Source: JAENVU01 sp031362155 (GTDB taxonomy: Bacteria > Actinomycetota > Acidimicrobiia > IMCC26256 > JAENVU01). Taken from it: DNA of 64,000 nucleotides. The translations under genes and the position numbers were made by a program. Below the pieces are notes generated by a model. It ran no database searches. It was not told where the DNA came from and saw nothing but the letters and a program-made list of their open reading frames with translations. Where the stretch lies: NCBI GenBank assembly GCA_031362155.1, contig JANLRZ010000056.1, forward strand, positions 1-64,000, in the 5' to 3' direction. Shown piece after piece: positions 24,106-32,155 of this stretch; the stretch's first letter is position 1; each line of letters opens with the position of its first letter.

Positions 24106-24870
24106 TCAGTGAGTTGTTCGCGCGACCAACTGACGGTGGGTCCAGTCGAAGCACCCGCGAGTGTTGTCGGACTCGCGGGCGCGGAGTCGTTCGAGGAGGT
24201 CGGCGCAACCAGACTTCGTCACGAGACCTTGGTCGATCGCGTCCGAGCCCCAGGCCTCGAGGTTACGGCGGAACATCGCCGCGGCATCGGCCGCGGTGAG
24301 GTCGACGGCCAGGACGCGATCCACGACCACCTCGAGCCGGGACGGGAGATCGGCGCGTATCAGGGAACCGGCGTACACCTGCGCGCCCGTGATCCCGACT
24401 CGGCGCCGGACCAACGCTTCGTACTCGGAGAAATCCGGATCATCCGTCGAGATGTGCTCGGTCTCTTCGAGTACCAGCGAGCCACCGGGTGCGAGTGCGG
24501 CGGTCCAGTTCGCGACGGCCGCGGGTGCATCGTGAAGGTGGGCGAGCACGAAGCGCGCGTAGATGAGATCGAAGGGTGCTCCCGGCAACGGCTGGGTCAC
24601 GTCGCCGACGACGAACGTCGCAACGGGGACGCTCGTGCGGGCGAGATCCACGAATGCCTCGGACGCGTCGATGCCCGTGAGTGAGGCGGTCGGGTAGCGC
24701 GCGCCGAGGCGCGTGGTGGTCCACCCGGGCCCGCAGCCGAGGTCCGCGACCCGACCGGGGCGGTCGGTGCAGAGGAGCAGCAACTCGTCGGTCGATGGAC
24801 CGAAGACCGAATCCAGGTGCCCGAGTCGTTCGGCGGCCAACGCCGAGTCGCCGAAGGTGTACTCAGCCAT
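24106..24870 (-). CDS. Class I SAM-dependent methyltransferase
   Basis: A 254-residue methyltransferase. Motif I V-A-D-L-G-C-G-P-G-W-T-T is near residue 41, the acidic post-I G-I-D-A-S near 67, and motif II F-D-L-I-Y-A-R-F-V-L near 100, followed by a L-A-P-G-G-S-L motif. The C-terminal half is helical and probably caps the substrate. The acceptor is unknown. ATG at 24870 is chosen; ATG 24891 is an in-frame alternative. It lies between the SHOCT peptide and the diguanylate cyclase on the same strand. Confidence 0.86.
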   Translation of the reverse strand: MAEYTFGDSALAAERLGHLDSVFGPSTDELLLLCTDRPGRVADLGCGPGWTTTRLGARYPTASLTGIDASEAFVDLARTSVPVATFVVGDVTQPLPGAPFDLIYARFVLAHLHDAPAAVANWTAALAPGGSLVLEETEHISTDDPDFSEYEALVRRRVGITGAQVYAGSLIRADLPSRLEVVVDRVLAVDLTAADAAAMFRRNLEAWGSDAIDQGLVTKSGCADLLERLRARESDNTRGCFDWTHRQLVARTTH

Positions 24871-24910
24871 CCGTGGAGTCTGGCGTACCAAACGCCGGGA
24901 TCCAGCCGAG

Positions 24911-26797
24911 TTACAGCATGCGGTGGGCCTCGTCGGTTGGCGTGGGGCGGAAGAACTCGTAGCGGCCGCGGCCGTGTTCTTTGGCGCGGTACATCGCGGC
25001 GTCGGCGTTGCGAACGAGGGCGTCGGGGTCGTCGTCGGGGCCGGTTGCGGTCGCGATGCCGACGCTGGCGCCGACCTTCGCCTCGGTGCCGGCCACCTGA
25101 ATCGGGACTTCGAGTGCCTTCAAGATCCGCTGGGCGACATCGTGGAGTTCGCCCCGATCAGAAACGTGTTGCATCAGGACGACGAACTCGTCGCCGCCGA
25201 AGCGGGCCACGATGTCGTGCGAGCGCACCGCGTTGCGAAGTCGCGCCGACGCGGTCTTGAGGAGCGCATCGCCCGCGTCGTGCCCGAGCACGTCGTTGAC
25301 GACCTTGAACTGGTCGAGGTCGATGAACATCAGCGCCACCGTGCCGGTCCGATGTCCTTGTCCCAACGCTTTGAGCGCGCTGATGAGCGATTGCAGGAGG
25401 AGCCGCCGGTTCGGGAGGCCGGTCAACGGATCGTGCGTGGCTTGGCGCCCGAGGGCGGCCTCCGCGTCCTTGAGCGAGGTGATGTCGAGGATCGAGACGA
25501 AGGCCGCGGGCAGGTGGGCTTCGCTCGTCACGACCGGCACACCATTCCAGGAGATCCAGCGCGCCGGCTCGCCGACGAGTCTGAGTTCGGCCGCGGCGGA
25601 GCTGCCGTGTTCGATCGCGGTGATCGCGGAGTCCAACACCGGGCGACTGGCATCGTCGATCGGTGTGAACATGTCGGTCGTTGAGCCGCCGGCCACCGCG
25701 CGGCCGAGGAGCCGGGTGCCCTCGGAGTTGGCATAGGTGATGCGACGGCCGCGTCCGATCTCGAAGATGCCGACGGGCGCACTGTCGGCCATCAGGCGGA
25801 ATCGTCGTTCGCTCAGCGTCGTCGCAGTGTGGGCGCGGCGGATCTCGTGCGTGAGGCTGACGAACCGGGCCATGACCCCAAGGGCCAACATTGCCGTGCA
25901 CACGCCGACGAATGCTGCGCTGACCCCGGTGCCGGTGTCGGACATGATCGTGACGACGGGGCCCATGAGGAGTGCGAAGGCCAGCAGCGCGAGCCGCGCA
26001 CGTGGTTCGGCCTCACGATCCTCGGCGGGTTCGGCGGGTTCGGCGGTGAAGAGCTCACGAGTCGAGGTCAGACCGGAGGCACCGATGATCGCGCAGGCCG
26101 CGGCGATGCCGATGTCCGACGCGCGGGTACCCGTGTGGCCGAGGTGGCCGGCGACGGCGCTCGCGATGTCGGTGCCGAGCAGTACCGCGACGCCCACGCC
26201 GAGCAGGTTCAACGATCGGGCGCGCCGCCCGGGGGTGAAAGCCATCCACACGAGCACGGTGACGAGGATCGCATCCCCGAGTGGGTACGCCGACAGCGTC
26301 AAACGATCGATCGTGCTCGTCTGCGCGGTCTCGAATGGGTTCACGAGCGTCGCCCACATCAAGAGTGCGGCCGCGATCCCGAACACCGAGGCGTCGAGGA
26401 ATGCGGTGCGGCTGGACGAGGCCGCGCGCAGGTTTCCGACCACGACCATGCCGGCGCCGAACGCGAGGTACCCGAGCAGCGTCAAGAGGTCTCCCCAATG
26501 GGCCGAGGTCGCCCCGCGGATGGCTGCGACGTCACGCAGCATCACCCCGCCGGACCAGAGCGCGATCGCGGTCGCGATGCAGATCCACGGATTTGTGCCG
26601 ACCCGTTGGCTGCGGCGGGCGCCGACCAGCGCGCCGGTCGCGGCGAGCAATCCGACGGTGCCCCACAGGATCCACGCGAGGTTGCTGGGCGCGAACGCCG
26701 ATGCGCTGAGCAGCCCGATGGCGGCGACGCCATATGCCGCCACGAAGACGCGGCGAGAGACGGGTCGGGCCCGTACGTCGTCAGAGGAAGCCGCCAT
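24911..26797 (-). CDS. Membrane diguanylate cyclase (MASE-like TM region, PAS, GGDEF)
   Basis: A 628-residue membrane-bound signalling enzyme. About nine hydrophobic segments fill the first ~300 residues. A PAS-like domain follows (M-A-D-S-A-P-V-G-I-F-E-I). A GGDEF domain occupies the last ~180 residues, with the active-site loop R-F-G-G-D-E-F and the start T-H-D-P-L-T-G-L-P-N-R. It should make cyclic di-GMP from two GTP. The inhibitory-site motif RxxD, five residues before GGDEF, reads N-A-V-R-S-H-D, so an I-site is likely. The ATG at 26797 is preferred; TTG 26839 would add 14 residues. It is divergent from ctpE. Confidence 0.92.
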   Translation of the reverse strand: MAASSDDVRARPVSRRVFVAAYGVAAIGLLSASAFAPSNLAWILWGTVGLLAATGALVGARRSQRVGTNPWICIATAIALWSGGVMLRDVAAIRGATSAHWGDLLTLLGYLAFGAGMVVVGNLRAASSSRTAFLDASVFGIAAALLMWATLVNPFETAQTSTIDRLTLSAYPLGDAILVTVLVWMAFTPGRRARSLNLLGVGVAVLLGTDIASAVAGHLGHTGTRASDIGIAAACAIIGASGLTSTRELFTAEPAEPAEDREAEPRARLALLAFALLMGPVVTIMSDTGTGVSAAFVGVCTAMLALGVMARFVSLTHEIRRAHTATTLSERRFRLMADSAPVGIFEIGRGRRITYANSEGTRLLGRAVAGGSTTDMFTPIDDASRPVLDSAITAIEHGSSAAAELRLVGEPARWISWNGVPVVTSEAHLPAAFVSILDITSLKDAEAALGRQATHDPLTGLPNRRLLLQSLISALKALGQGHRTGTVALMFIDLDQFKVVNDVLGHDAGDALLKTASARLRNAVRSHDIVARFGGDEFVVLMQHVSDRGELHDVAQRILKALEVPIQVAGTEAKVGASVGIATATGPDDDPDALVRNADAAMYRAKEHGRGRYEFFRPTPTDEAHRML

Positions 26798-26881
26798 CGC
26801 TGGTGCATCGGCGCGTCGAGGGCCGACCTCGAGCCCCAAAAAGCGCGTGTGCTCACGAATGCCCAGGTACCGTCGGCGATC

Positions 26882-29299
26882 GTGGATACTCCGGAGCTCG
26901 AACCCAGTCCACCGGCCAGTGATGCGCCGGCACCACGGCCGCCGACGAGGGCCGAGGGCCTGACCGCGGCCGAGGTGGCCGACCGGGTGGCTCGGGGCGA
27001 CGTCAACGACGCCGGCGACCGAACGAGCCGGACGCTCGTGGAAATCGTGCGGGCGAACGTGTTCACTCGGTTCAACGCGATCCTTGGCACGATGTTGGCC
27101 CTGATCCTGGTCTTCGGCTCACCCGCCGACGGACTCTTCGGCATCGTGATCGTGATCAACGCCGCCATCGGGATCATTCAGGAACTCCTCGCGAAGCGGA
27201 AGCTCGATGAGCTCGCGGTGTTGAGCGCTCCGATCGCGCGGGCCGTACGCGACGGCCAGGTGCAGGAGATCCCGGTCGAGACGCTCGTGCTCGATGATGT
27301 CCTCGAACTTCGGACCGGTGACCAGGTCCCGGCCGATGGCACGCTCACGCAGTCGGTCGGACTCGAACTCGACGAGTCGCTGCTGACTGGGGAAGCGGAT
27401 TCGATTGCGAAACCCGTCGGTGCGCCGGCATTGTCCGGCAGCATCGTGGTCGCGGGATCGGGTCGGATGCAGGCGACGGCGATCGGAGCGAACGCCTATG
27501 CCCGCAAACTCGCGGCCGAAGCCCGGCGGTTCACCGTCACCCGCTCCGAACTCGTCGATGGAGTGAATCTCATCCTGCGCTACGTGACGTGGTTGATCTT
27601 GATTGTGGGTCCCGTCCTGTTCTGGCGGGAACTCGACGATGGCGACGTGCCCAGCGCGATCACGGGCGCGGTGGCCGGTGTCGTGGGCATGGTGCCCGAG
27701 GGTCTCGTGCTCCTCACGTCGATCGCGTTCGGCGTCGCCGTCATCATCCTCGGTCGTCGCAACGTGCTGGTCCAGGAACTCCCGGCAGTCGAAGGGTTGG
27801 CCCGGGTCGATGTGGTCTGTCTCGACAAGACCGGGACCCTGACGGAGGGTTCGATCGCCTTCGATCACGTGCAACCGCTCGGGACTCATGCTGCGGCTGA
27901 GGCCGAGGCCGTGCTCGGGGCGTTGGCGGCGGATGCCAACGCCAACGCCACCTTCGAGGCACTGAGCGCTCGATTCCCGGATCCGGGTTGGGTGCGGACG
28001 GGCGCGGTGCCGTTCTCGTCGGCCCGGAAGTGGAGCGCCGTGCAGTTCGAGGGCGAGGGCAGTTGGGTGATCGGCGCGCCCGAGATGGTGTGGCCGGATC
28101 CCAAGAGCCCGGCGCGCCAGCTCGCGGACGAGATGGCGGCGACCGGGAGCCGAACGCTGTTGCTCACCCGGACCGACGGCCCGCTCACCGGCGAGTCGCT
28201 GCCGGCCGGGTTGGACCCGGTCGCCCTGGTGATGTTCGAGGAGCAGATCCGGCCCGACGCGGCTGAGACCCTGGAGTACTTCCGCTCCCAGGGCGTGCTG
28301 CTGAAGGTGATCTCCGGCGACAATCCGCGCACGGTCGGTGCTGTGGCGCGACGGGTCGGACTCGACGTCGGCGAACCGGTTGATGCTCGGTCGCTCCCCG
28401 ACGACGAAGCGGGCCTGGCCGACGCGCTCGAAGCTCACTCCGTCTTCGGTCGGGTCACGCCGCAGCAGAAGCGCGCGATGGTCGGGGCGTTGCAGTCGCG
28501 CGGGCACGTGGTCGCGATGACCGGCGATGGCGTGAATGATGCGTTGGCGTTGAAAGACGCGGATATTGGGGTCGCCATGGGTTCGGGTGCCGCGGCGACA
28601 CGAGCAGTGGCGCAGCTGGTGCTGTTGGATGGCAAGTTCGCGACGCTGCCGGGCGTGGTCGCGGAGGGCCGCCGCGTCGTCGCCAATATCGAGCGCTCGG
28701 CCAACTTGTTCCTGGTGAAGACGATCTACGCGGCCCTGTTCTCGTTGGCCACCGTGTTCACGGGCTGGCCGTACCCATTCCTGCCTCGCCATTTCACGGT
28801 GATCAGCGCCCTGACCATCGGGATTCCGGGCTTCTTCCTCGCGCTCGCGCCCAACACGCGTCGGTACGTGCCGGGATTCGTCCCGCGGGTCTTGCGGTTT
28901 GCGATTCCCACGGGCGCCATTGCCGCAGTCGCGGTGTATACGGCCTACGCCGTGGCCCGTTCGGAAGATGTGTCGAGCGTGCAGGCCCGCACCACGGCAT
29001 TCATCACGTTGTTGATCGTGGCGCTGTTCGTGTTGCTGGTGCTGGCCCGGCCGCTCACGCCGTTCCGCGCCGGGTTGGTGTTCTCCATGATCGGTGGCGC
29101 CGTCGGTGTGTTGTTGATCCCGGCGTTGCATGATCTCATCGACCTCACGATCCCGAGCGCAGATCTGCTCGCGATCGCGTTCGGGTGCGCCGCCGCGGCG
29201 TGCGTCCTCATCGAAGTGAGTGGTCGGATCCGCGGAACTCGGTTCGTCGCCGGCGACGACGAACCGAGCCCCGCGGCCGACGCCCCTGCTACGCCTTGA
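26882..29299 (+). CDS. ctpE: P-type cation ATPase, CtpE-like (probable Ca2+ uptake)
   Basis: An 805-residue P-type ATPase with about 10 transmembrane helices. It carries L-T-G-E-A-D (actuator, ~residue 169), the V-P-E-G membrane motif, the phosphorylation motif C-L-D-K-T-G-T (~315), and G-D-G-V-N-D-A (~547). The opening segment T-R-T-L-V-E-I-V-R-A-N-V-F-T-R matches mycobacterial CtpE closely, where the enzyme supports calcium uptake. A cytosolic N-terminus and lack of heavy-metal CxxC domains argue against a copper exporter. GTG start at 26882. Its last bases overlap the convergent multicopper oxidase gene by 11 bp. Confidence 0.88.
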   Translation: MDTPELEPSPPASDAPAPRPPTRAEGLTAAEVADRVARGDVNDAGDRTSRTLVEIVRANVFTRFNAILGTMLALILVFGSPADGLFGIVIVINAAIGIIQELLAKRKLDELAVLSAPIARAVRDGQVQEIPVETLVLDDVLELRTGDQVPADGTLTQSVGLELDESLLTGEADSIAKPVGAPALSGSIVVAGSGRMQATAIGANAYARKLAAEARRFTVTRSELVDGVNLILRYVTWLILIVGPVLFWRELDDGDVPSAITGAVAGVVGMVPEGLVLLTSIAFGVAVIILGRRNVLVQELPAVEGLARVDVVCLDKTGTLTEGSIAFDHVQPLGTHAAAEAEAVLGALAADANANATFEALSARFPDPGWVRTGAVPFSSARKWSAVQFEGEGSWVIGAPEMVWPDPKSPARQLADEMAATGSRTLLLTRTDGPLTGESLPAGLDPVALVMFEEQIRPDAAETLEYFRSQGVLLKVISGDNPRTVGAVARRVGLDVGEPVDARSLPDDEAGLADALEAHSVFGRVTPQQKRAMVGALQSRGHVVAMTGDGVNDALALKDADIGVAMGSGAAATRAVAQLVLLDGKFATLPGVVAEGRRVVANIERSANLFLVKTIYAALFSLATVFTGWPYPFLPRHFTVISALTIGIPGFFLALAPNTRRYVPGFVPRVLRFAIPTGAIAAVAVYTAYAVARSEDVSSVQARTTAFITLLIVALFVLLVLARPLTPFRAGLVFSMIGGAVGVLLIPALHDLIDLTIPSADLLAIAFGCAAAACVLIEVSGRIRGTRFVAGDDEPSPAADAPATP

Positions 29300-30692
29300 C
29301 GATGAAGGTGGTGACCATTCCGAACATCCCGTCGTCGCGTTCGGCGTGAGTCAGGATGTGGCAGTGGAAGGCCCAGACCCCGAGTTGGTCGGCCCGAGGC
29401 GTGACCAGCACGCTGTAGCGCTCGCCGGGGGCAACGTTCAACGTGTCGACGTCGTACGGCGTGATCGGGATCCCGTCTTTGGCGATCACGGTCTGGACCA
29501 GACCGTGCATGTGCATCGGGTGGATGCTGAGACCCTCGTTGAAGTAGTGGATCAAGACGGTCTCGCCCGGCTTGGCGATGATCGGTGCGGTTGACGGGAA
29601 CGACTTGCCGTTGAGAGAGAGGCCGATTGCCCCGGCGTCGTTCAACGCCATCGGAATCTCTTGCGTGACCGGCCCGCGCCCCTCGGGCAACGGGAGGTCT
29701 CCGACCAGCAGCACACCGGCGAGGCCGTCGGGCACTTGGTGCTCCGCGTGGTGGTGCGAGTGGTACATGTTGACCTGGCTCTTCTCCGCCACGAACTCGT
29801 ACGTGAACGTCTTCCCGGGGGTCACGACATCCTGGGTCACGTCGGGTACCCCGTCCATGGCGTTGGGGAGTTCCAGACCGTGGAAGTGGACTGCGCTCGA
29901 CTGCGGGAGTTCGTTGGTGAAGACGAACCTCACGCGGTCGCCCTGATTGACCTTGAGGAGCGGTCCGGGCACTGCGAACTTCGAGTCATCGGCGCCCGTG
30001 GGGCCGTACGCCCAGGCCCGGACGGTCTTGGTCTGGTCGACTTGCCAGTCGACGACTCGGGCCGTGATGTCGAATTCCTTGGTGCCGTCCGGCAGCACCT
30101 TCGGTGCCAGCGTTTGATTGCCCAGGCCCTTGGTGTTGAGGCCATTGGTCAGCTGGTCGACGTAGGCCAGCGTGGTCTTCCTCATGACGGCGTCCATGCG
30201 GGCATTGTCGGCGCGGAGCGCGGCGTCGGACTGGCCGGTGGATCCCGAAGTCGCCCCTGATCCCGAGCCGCCACTGCCGCCGATCGTCAGCGACGCTTTC
30301 ATGCCTTGGCTCGCGTGCCCCGGGATCGCGCAGATCACCTCGTAGGTGCCGGCCTTGAGTCCCTTCAACGACAGCGTGGCAGCGCCGCCGGGACCGATGT
30401 CCGCGGTCTTGAGCTTCGTGCCCTTGATCTCGAAGTTGTGGGGCGCGGAGCCGGTGTTCTTGATGGCCAGCGTGCCGTCGGCATCGGCGTGGATCATGGC
30501 CGGGTCGATGAGGAACTCGCTGAGTGTGACCTGGGTACCGCCGCCCAGCGCTGCCGCCTCCTTCGCGTCGGAGCTGGTGGCGCGAGCATCGCCCGCAACC
30601 CAGAGCGCGCCGAACGCAAGCAGCATTGCGAGCAGTGCGAACAACCATGCGCCGAGCCCGAAGGTCTGACGGTCTTCGCTGGTCAATTTCAT
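29289..30692 (-). CDS. Membrane-anchored multicopper oxidase with an N-terminal cupredoxin domain
   Basis: A 467-residue exported oxidase. Residues ~13-35 are an uncleaved or cleaved membrane segment. The first domain is plastocyanin-like with H-N-F-E-I and C-A-I-P-G-H-x5-M, a type 1 copper site. The remaining domains carry the trinuclear-site ligands H-F-H-G, H-S-H-H, H-P-M-H-M-H-G and H-C-H-I-L-T-H. Enzymes of this type oxidise metals, phenols or bilirubin using oxygen. The ATG at 30692 follows GAGGGGATT. The substrate is not fixed by the sequence, and no copper-sensor gene is adjacent. It converges with ctpE and overlaps its end by 11 bp. Confidence 0.9.
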   Translation of the reverse strand: MKLTSEDRQTFGLGAWLFALLAMLLAFGALWVAGDARATSSDAKEAAALGGGTQVTLSEFLIDPAMIHADADGTLAIKNTGSAPHNFEIKGTKLKTADIGPGGAATLSLKGLKAGTYEVICAIPGHASQGMKASLTIGGSGGSGSGATSGSTGQSDAALRADNARMDAVMRKTTLAYVDQLTNGLNTKGLGNQTLAPKVLPDGTKEFDITARVVDWQVDQTKTVRAWAYGPTGADDSKFAVPGPLLKVNQGDRVRFVFTNELPQSSAVHFHGLELPNAMDGVPDVTQDVVTPGKTFTYEFVAEKSQVNMYHSHHHAEHQVPDGLAGVLLVGDLPLPEGRGPVTQEIPMALNDAGAIGLSLNGKSFPSTAPIIAKPGETVLIHYFNEGLSIHPMHMHGLVQTVIAKDGIPITPYDVDTLNVAPGERYSVLVTPRADQLGVWAFHCHILTHAERDDGMFGMVTTFIVKA

Positions 30693-30806
30693 ATGGAGAA
30701 TCCCCTCGGTCAGTTGAGGTTCTGATCGTAGGGATCTCCGTCGCGCGGGCCAGGGCCTTCCGGCCCTAGAGATACGTCCAAATGGATGCATCGTCCAGAG
30801 AGATGG

Positions 30807-30841
30807 AACGACCCCGGCGTTGGGGGACGCCGGGGTCGTTC
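30807..30841 (-). terminator. Terminator of the secreted repeat-protein gene
   Basis: AACGACCCCGGCG and its complement CGCCGGGGTCGTT (30807-30841) flank a 9-nt loop immediately after the stop codon of the minus-strand gene at 30865. The T tail is weak, so termination probably relies on the strong GC stem. Confidence 0.75.
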
Positions 30842-30864
30842 GGTTCGCGCCGGTTCGGATCAGA

Positions 30865-31293
30865 TCAACCCTCGGAGGTCGCTCCGGTACCGGGCCGCTC
30901 GATGCCACAGGCCGCCGCGGCTTCCTTGAGCTGGGCGATCTTCTCTTCGGTCAGGGGGCGCACCGGTCGGGTGATGCCCTGGTCGCTCAGGCACTGCTTC
31001 TGCTCGTCGGTGAGGTTGGCCCCCGGGTGAGCTCGGTGCGGCACCTTGATGTCGCAGGCCTTGGCGGCCGCCTTGAGCTGGGCGATCTTCTCGTCGGTCA
31101 GGGGGCGGACCGGTCGGGTGATGCCCTGGTCCTTCAGGCACTGCTTCTGCTCGTCGGTCAGTTGGTGACCGGTCCGGGCGGCTGCGCCGTCGGTGGCCGC
31201 GCCGGCGGGACCGGCGACGCCGACCGCCGTGGCACAGAGTGCCGCAGTGGCGAGAGCCGTGCCGGCCATGCGGCGGAGTGAGTGAGTCTTCAT
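30865..31293 (-). CDS. Secreted protein with two ~49-residue LTDEQKQCL repeats
   Basis: A 142-residue exported protein. A Sec signal peptide covers residues ~1-33 (basic start, A-L-C-A-T-A-V-G-V-A-G-P-A-G-A core, cleavage after A-G-A). The mature part consists of two 49-residue tandem repeats, each containing L-T-D-E-Q-K-Q-C-L, then D-Q-G-I-T-R-P-V-R-P-L-T, then I-A-Q-L-K, and a second cysteine. Paired cysteines suggest one disulfide per unit. The DNA copies are about 90% identical, offset by 147 bp. The ATG at 31293 has AAGGAG upstream. Function unknown; an extracellular or envelope role is inferred. Confidence 0.85.
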   Translation of the reverse strand: MKTHSLRRMAGTALATAALCATAVGVAGPAGAATDGAAARTGHQLTDEQKQCLKDQGITRPVRPLTDEKIAQLKAAAKACDIKVPHRAHPGANLTDEQKQCLSDQGITRPVRPLTEEKIAQLKEAAAACGIERPGTGATSEG

Positions 31294-31528
31294 GGTTGCT
31301 CCTTGGGAGGGTGGTGGGCTGGTGACAAAGATCAGCATCGATCATCGAGATTCCGGACTGGTCAGAGAATTGTTCGGAGATGACCAAGAGCCCGACCCCG
31401 GATCACCCGCGACGAATTGCCGGTGACCCATCGGGACTTTGGTCCCGGCGATCCGGGTCCACCCACCCTGACCGTACGGGCGGGGCACGAGGCAAGGTCG
31501 GGGTCCGGAACCGACCAGAGGAGCCGAC

Positions 31529-32143
31529 GTGCGCGTATTGGTGACCGAGTCAAGCCCGCGGGCCGCGGACCATGTAGTTGGAGAACTCACTGCCTCGGGC
31601 CACGAGGTGTTGCGCTGCCATTCCGCCGGCGGGCCTTCGTTCCCCTGCGTCGGGCTCGCGGGGGAGCCGTGTCCGGTCGAGACCGGGGTGGACGTCGCGG
31701 TCACGGTGCGGGCACATCCCCAGTCGAGTCCGGCGCCGACCGAGGATGGCGCGATCTGCGCGCTGCGAACCCACGTGCCGCTGGTCGTGTTGGGCCAGAC
31801 GCTGCTGCATCCCTTCGCAGCATTCGACACGGTGGAATCTCAAGGCGTTGACCACGCGGTCGCGACGGTTGAGGCGGCCGCGACGGCCCGCCGGCCCGGG
31901 CACGAGGCAGTGGCCGAGGGCGCGTTGCGAGACACGCTCAGTCGCGCGGGGGAACCTGATGACAACTCGCGGGCCGTCGTGACGCGCACCCGGGATGGTC
32001 TCGACGTGTCGCTGCTCGTGGCGCCGGGGACCTCCGATGGAGTTCGGGCGCGGGCCGCGGTGCGAGTGGTCGGTGCGTTGCGGGCCTACGACGCTGACGC
32101 TCCCCAGATCAATCTGTCGGTCGGACAACTCGATCAGGGCTGA
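31529..32143 (+). CDS. Hypothetical soluble protein
   Basis: A 204-residue protein with no signal or membrane segment. The start M-R-V-L-V-T-E-S-S-P-R-A-A-D-H and later V-P-L-V-V-L-G strand suggest a Rossmann-like alpha/beta core in the first ~120 residues. The last ~50 residues (R-D-G-L-D-V-S-L-L-V, A-R-A-A-V-R-V-V-G-A-L-R) could be a second alpha/beta unit. GTG start with AGAGGAG upstream. I do not recognise the family. It stands alone between two minus-strand genes, with 235 bp of upstream spacer. Confidence 0.68.
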   Translation: MRVLVTESSPRAADHVVGELTASGHEVLRCHSAGGPSFPCVGLAGEPCPVETGVDVAVTVRAHPQSSPAPTEDGAICALRTHVPLVVLGQTLLHPFAAFDTVESQGVDHAVATVEAAATARRPGHEAVAEGALRDTLSRAGEPDDNSRAVVTRTRDGLDVSLLVAPGTSDGVRARAAVRVVGALRAYDADAPQINLSVGQLDQG

Positions 32144-32155
32144 TCGCCACCAGGA

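Noticed and set aside
27119..29131. 670-codon minus-strand frame opposite ctpE
   Set aside because: Antisense to the P-type ATPase with DKTGT and GDGVND; no motifs of its own.
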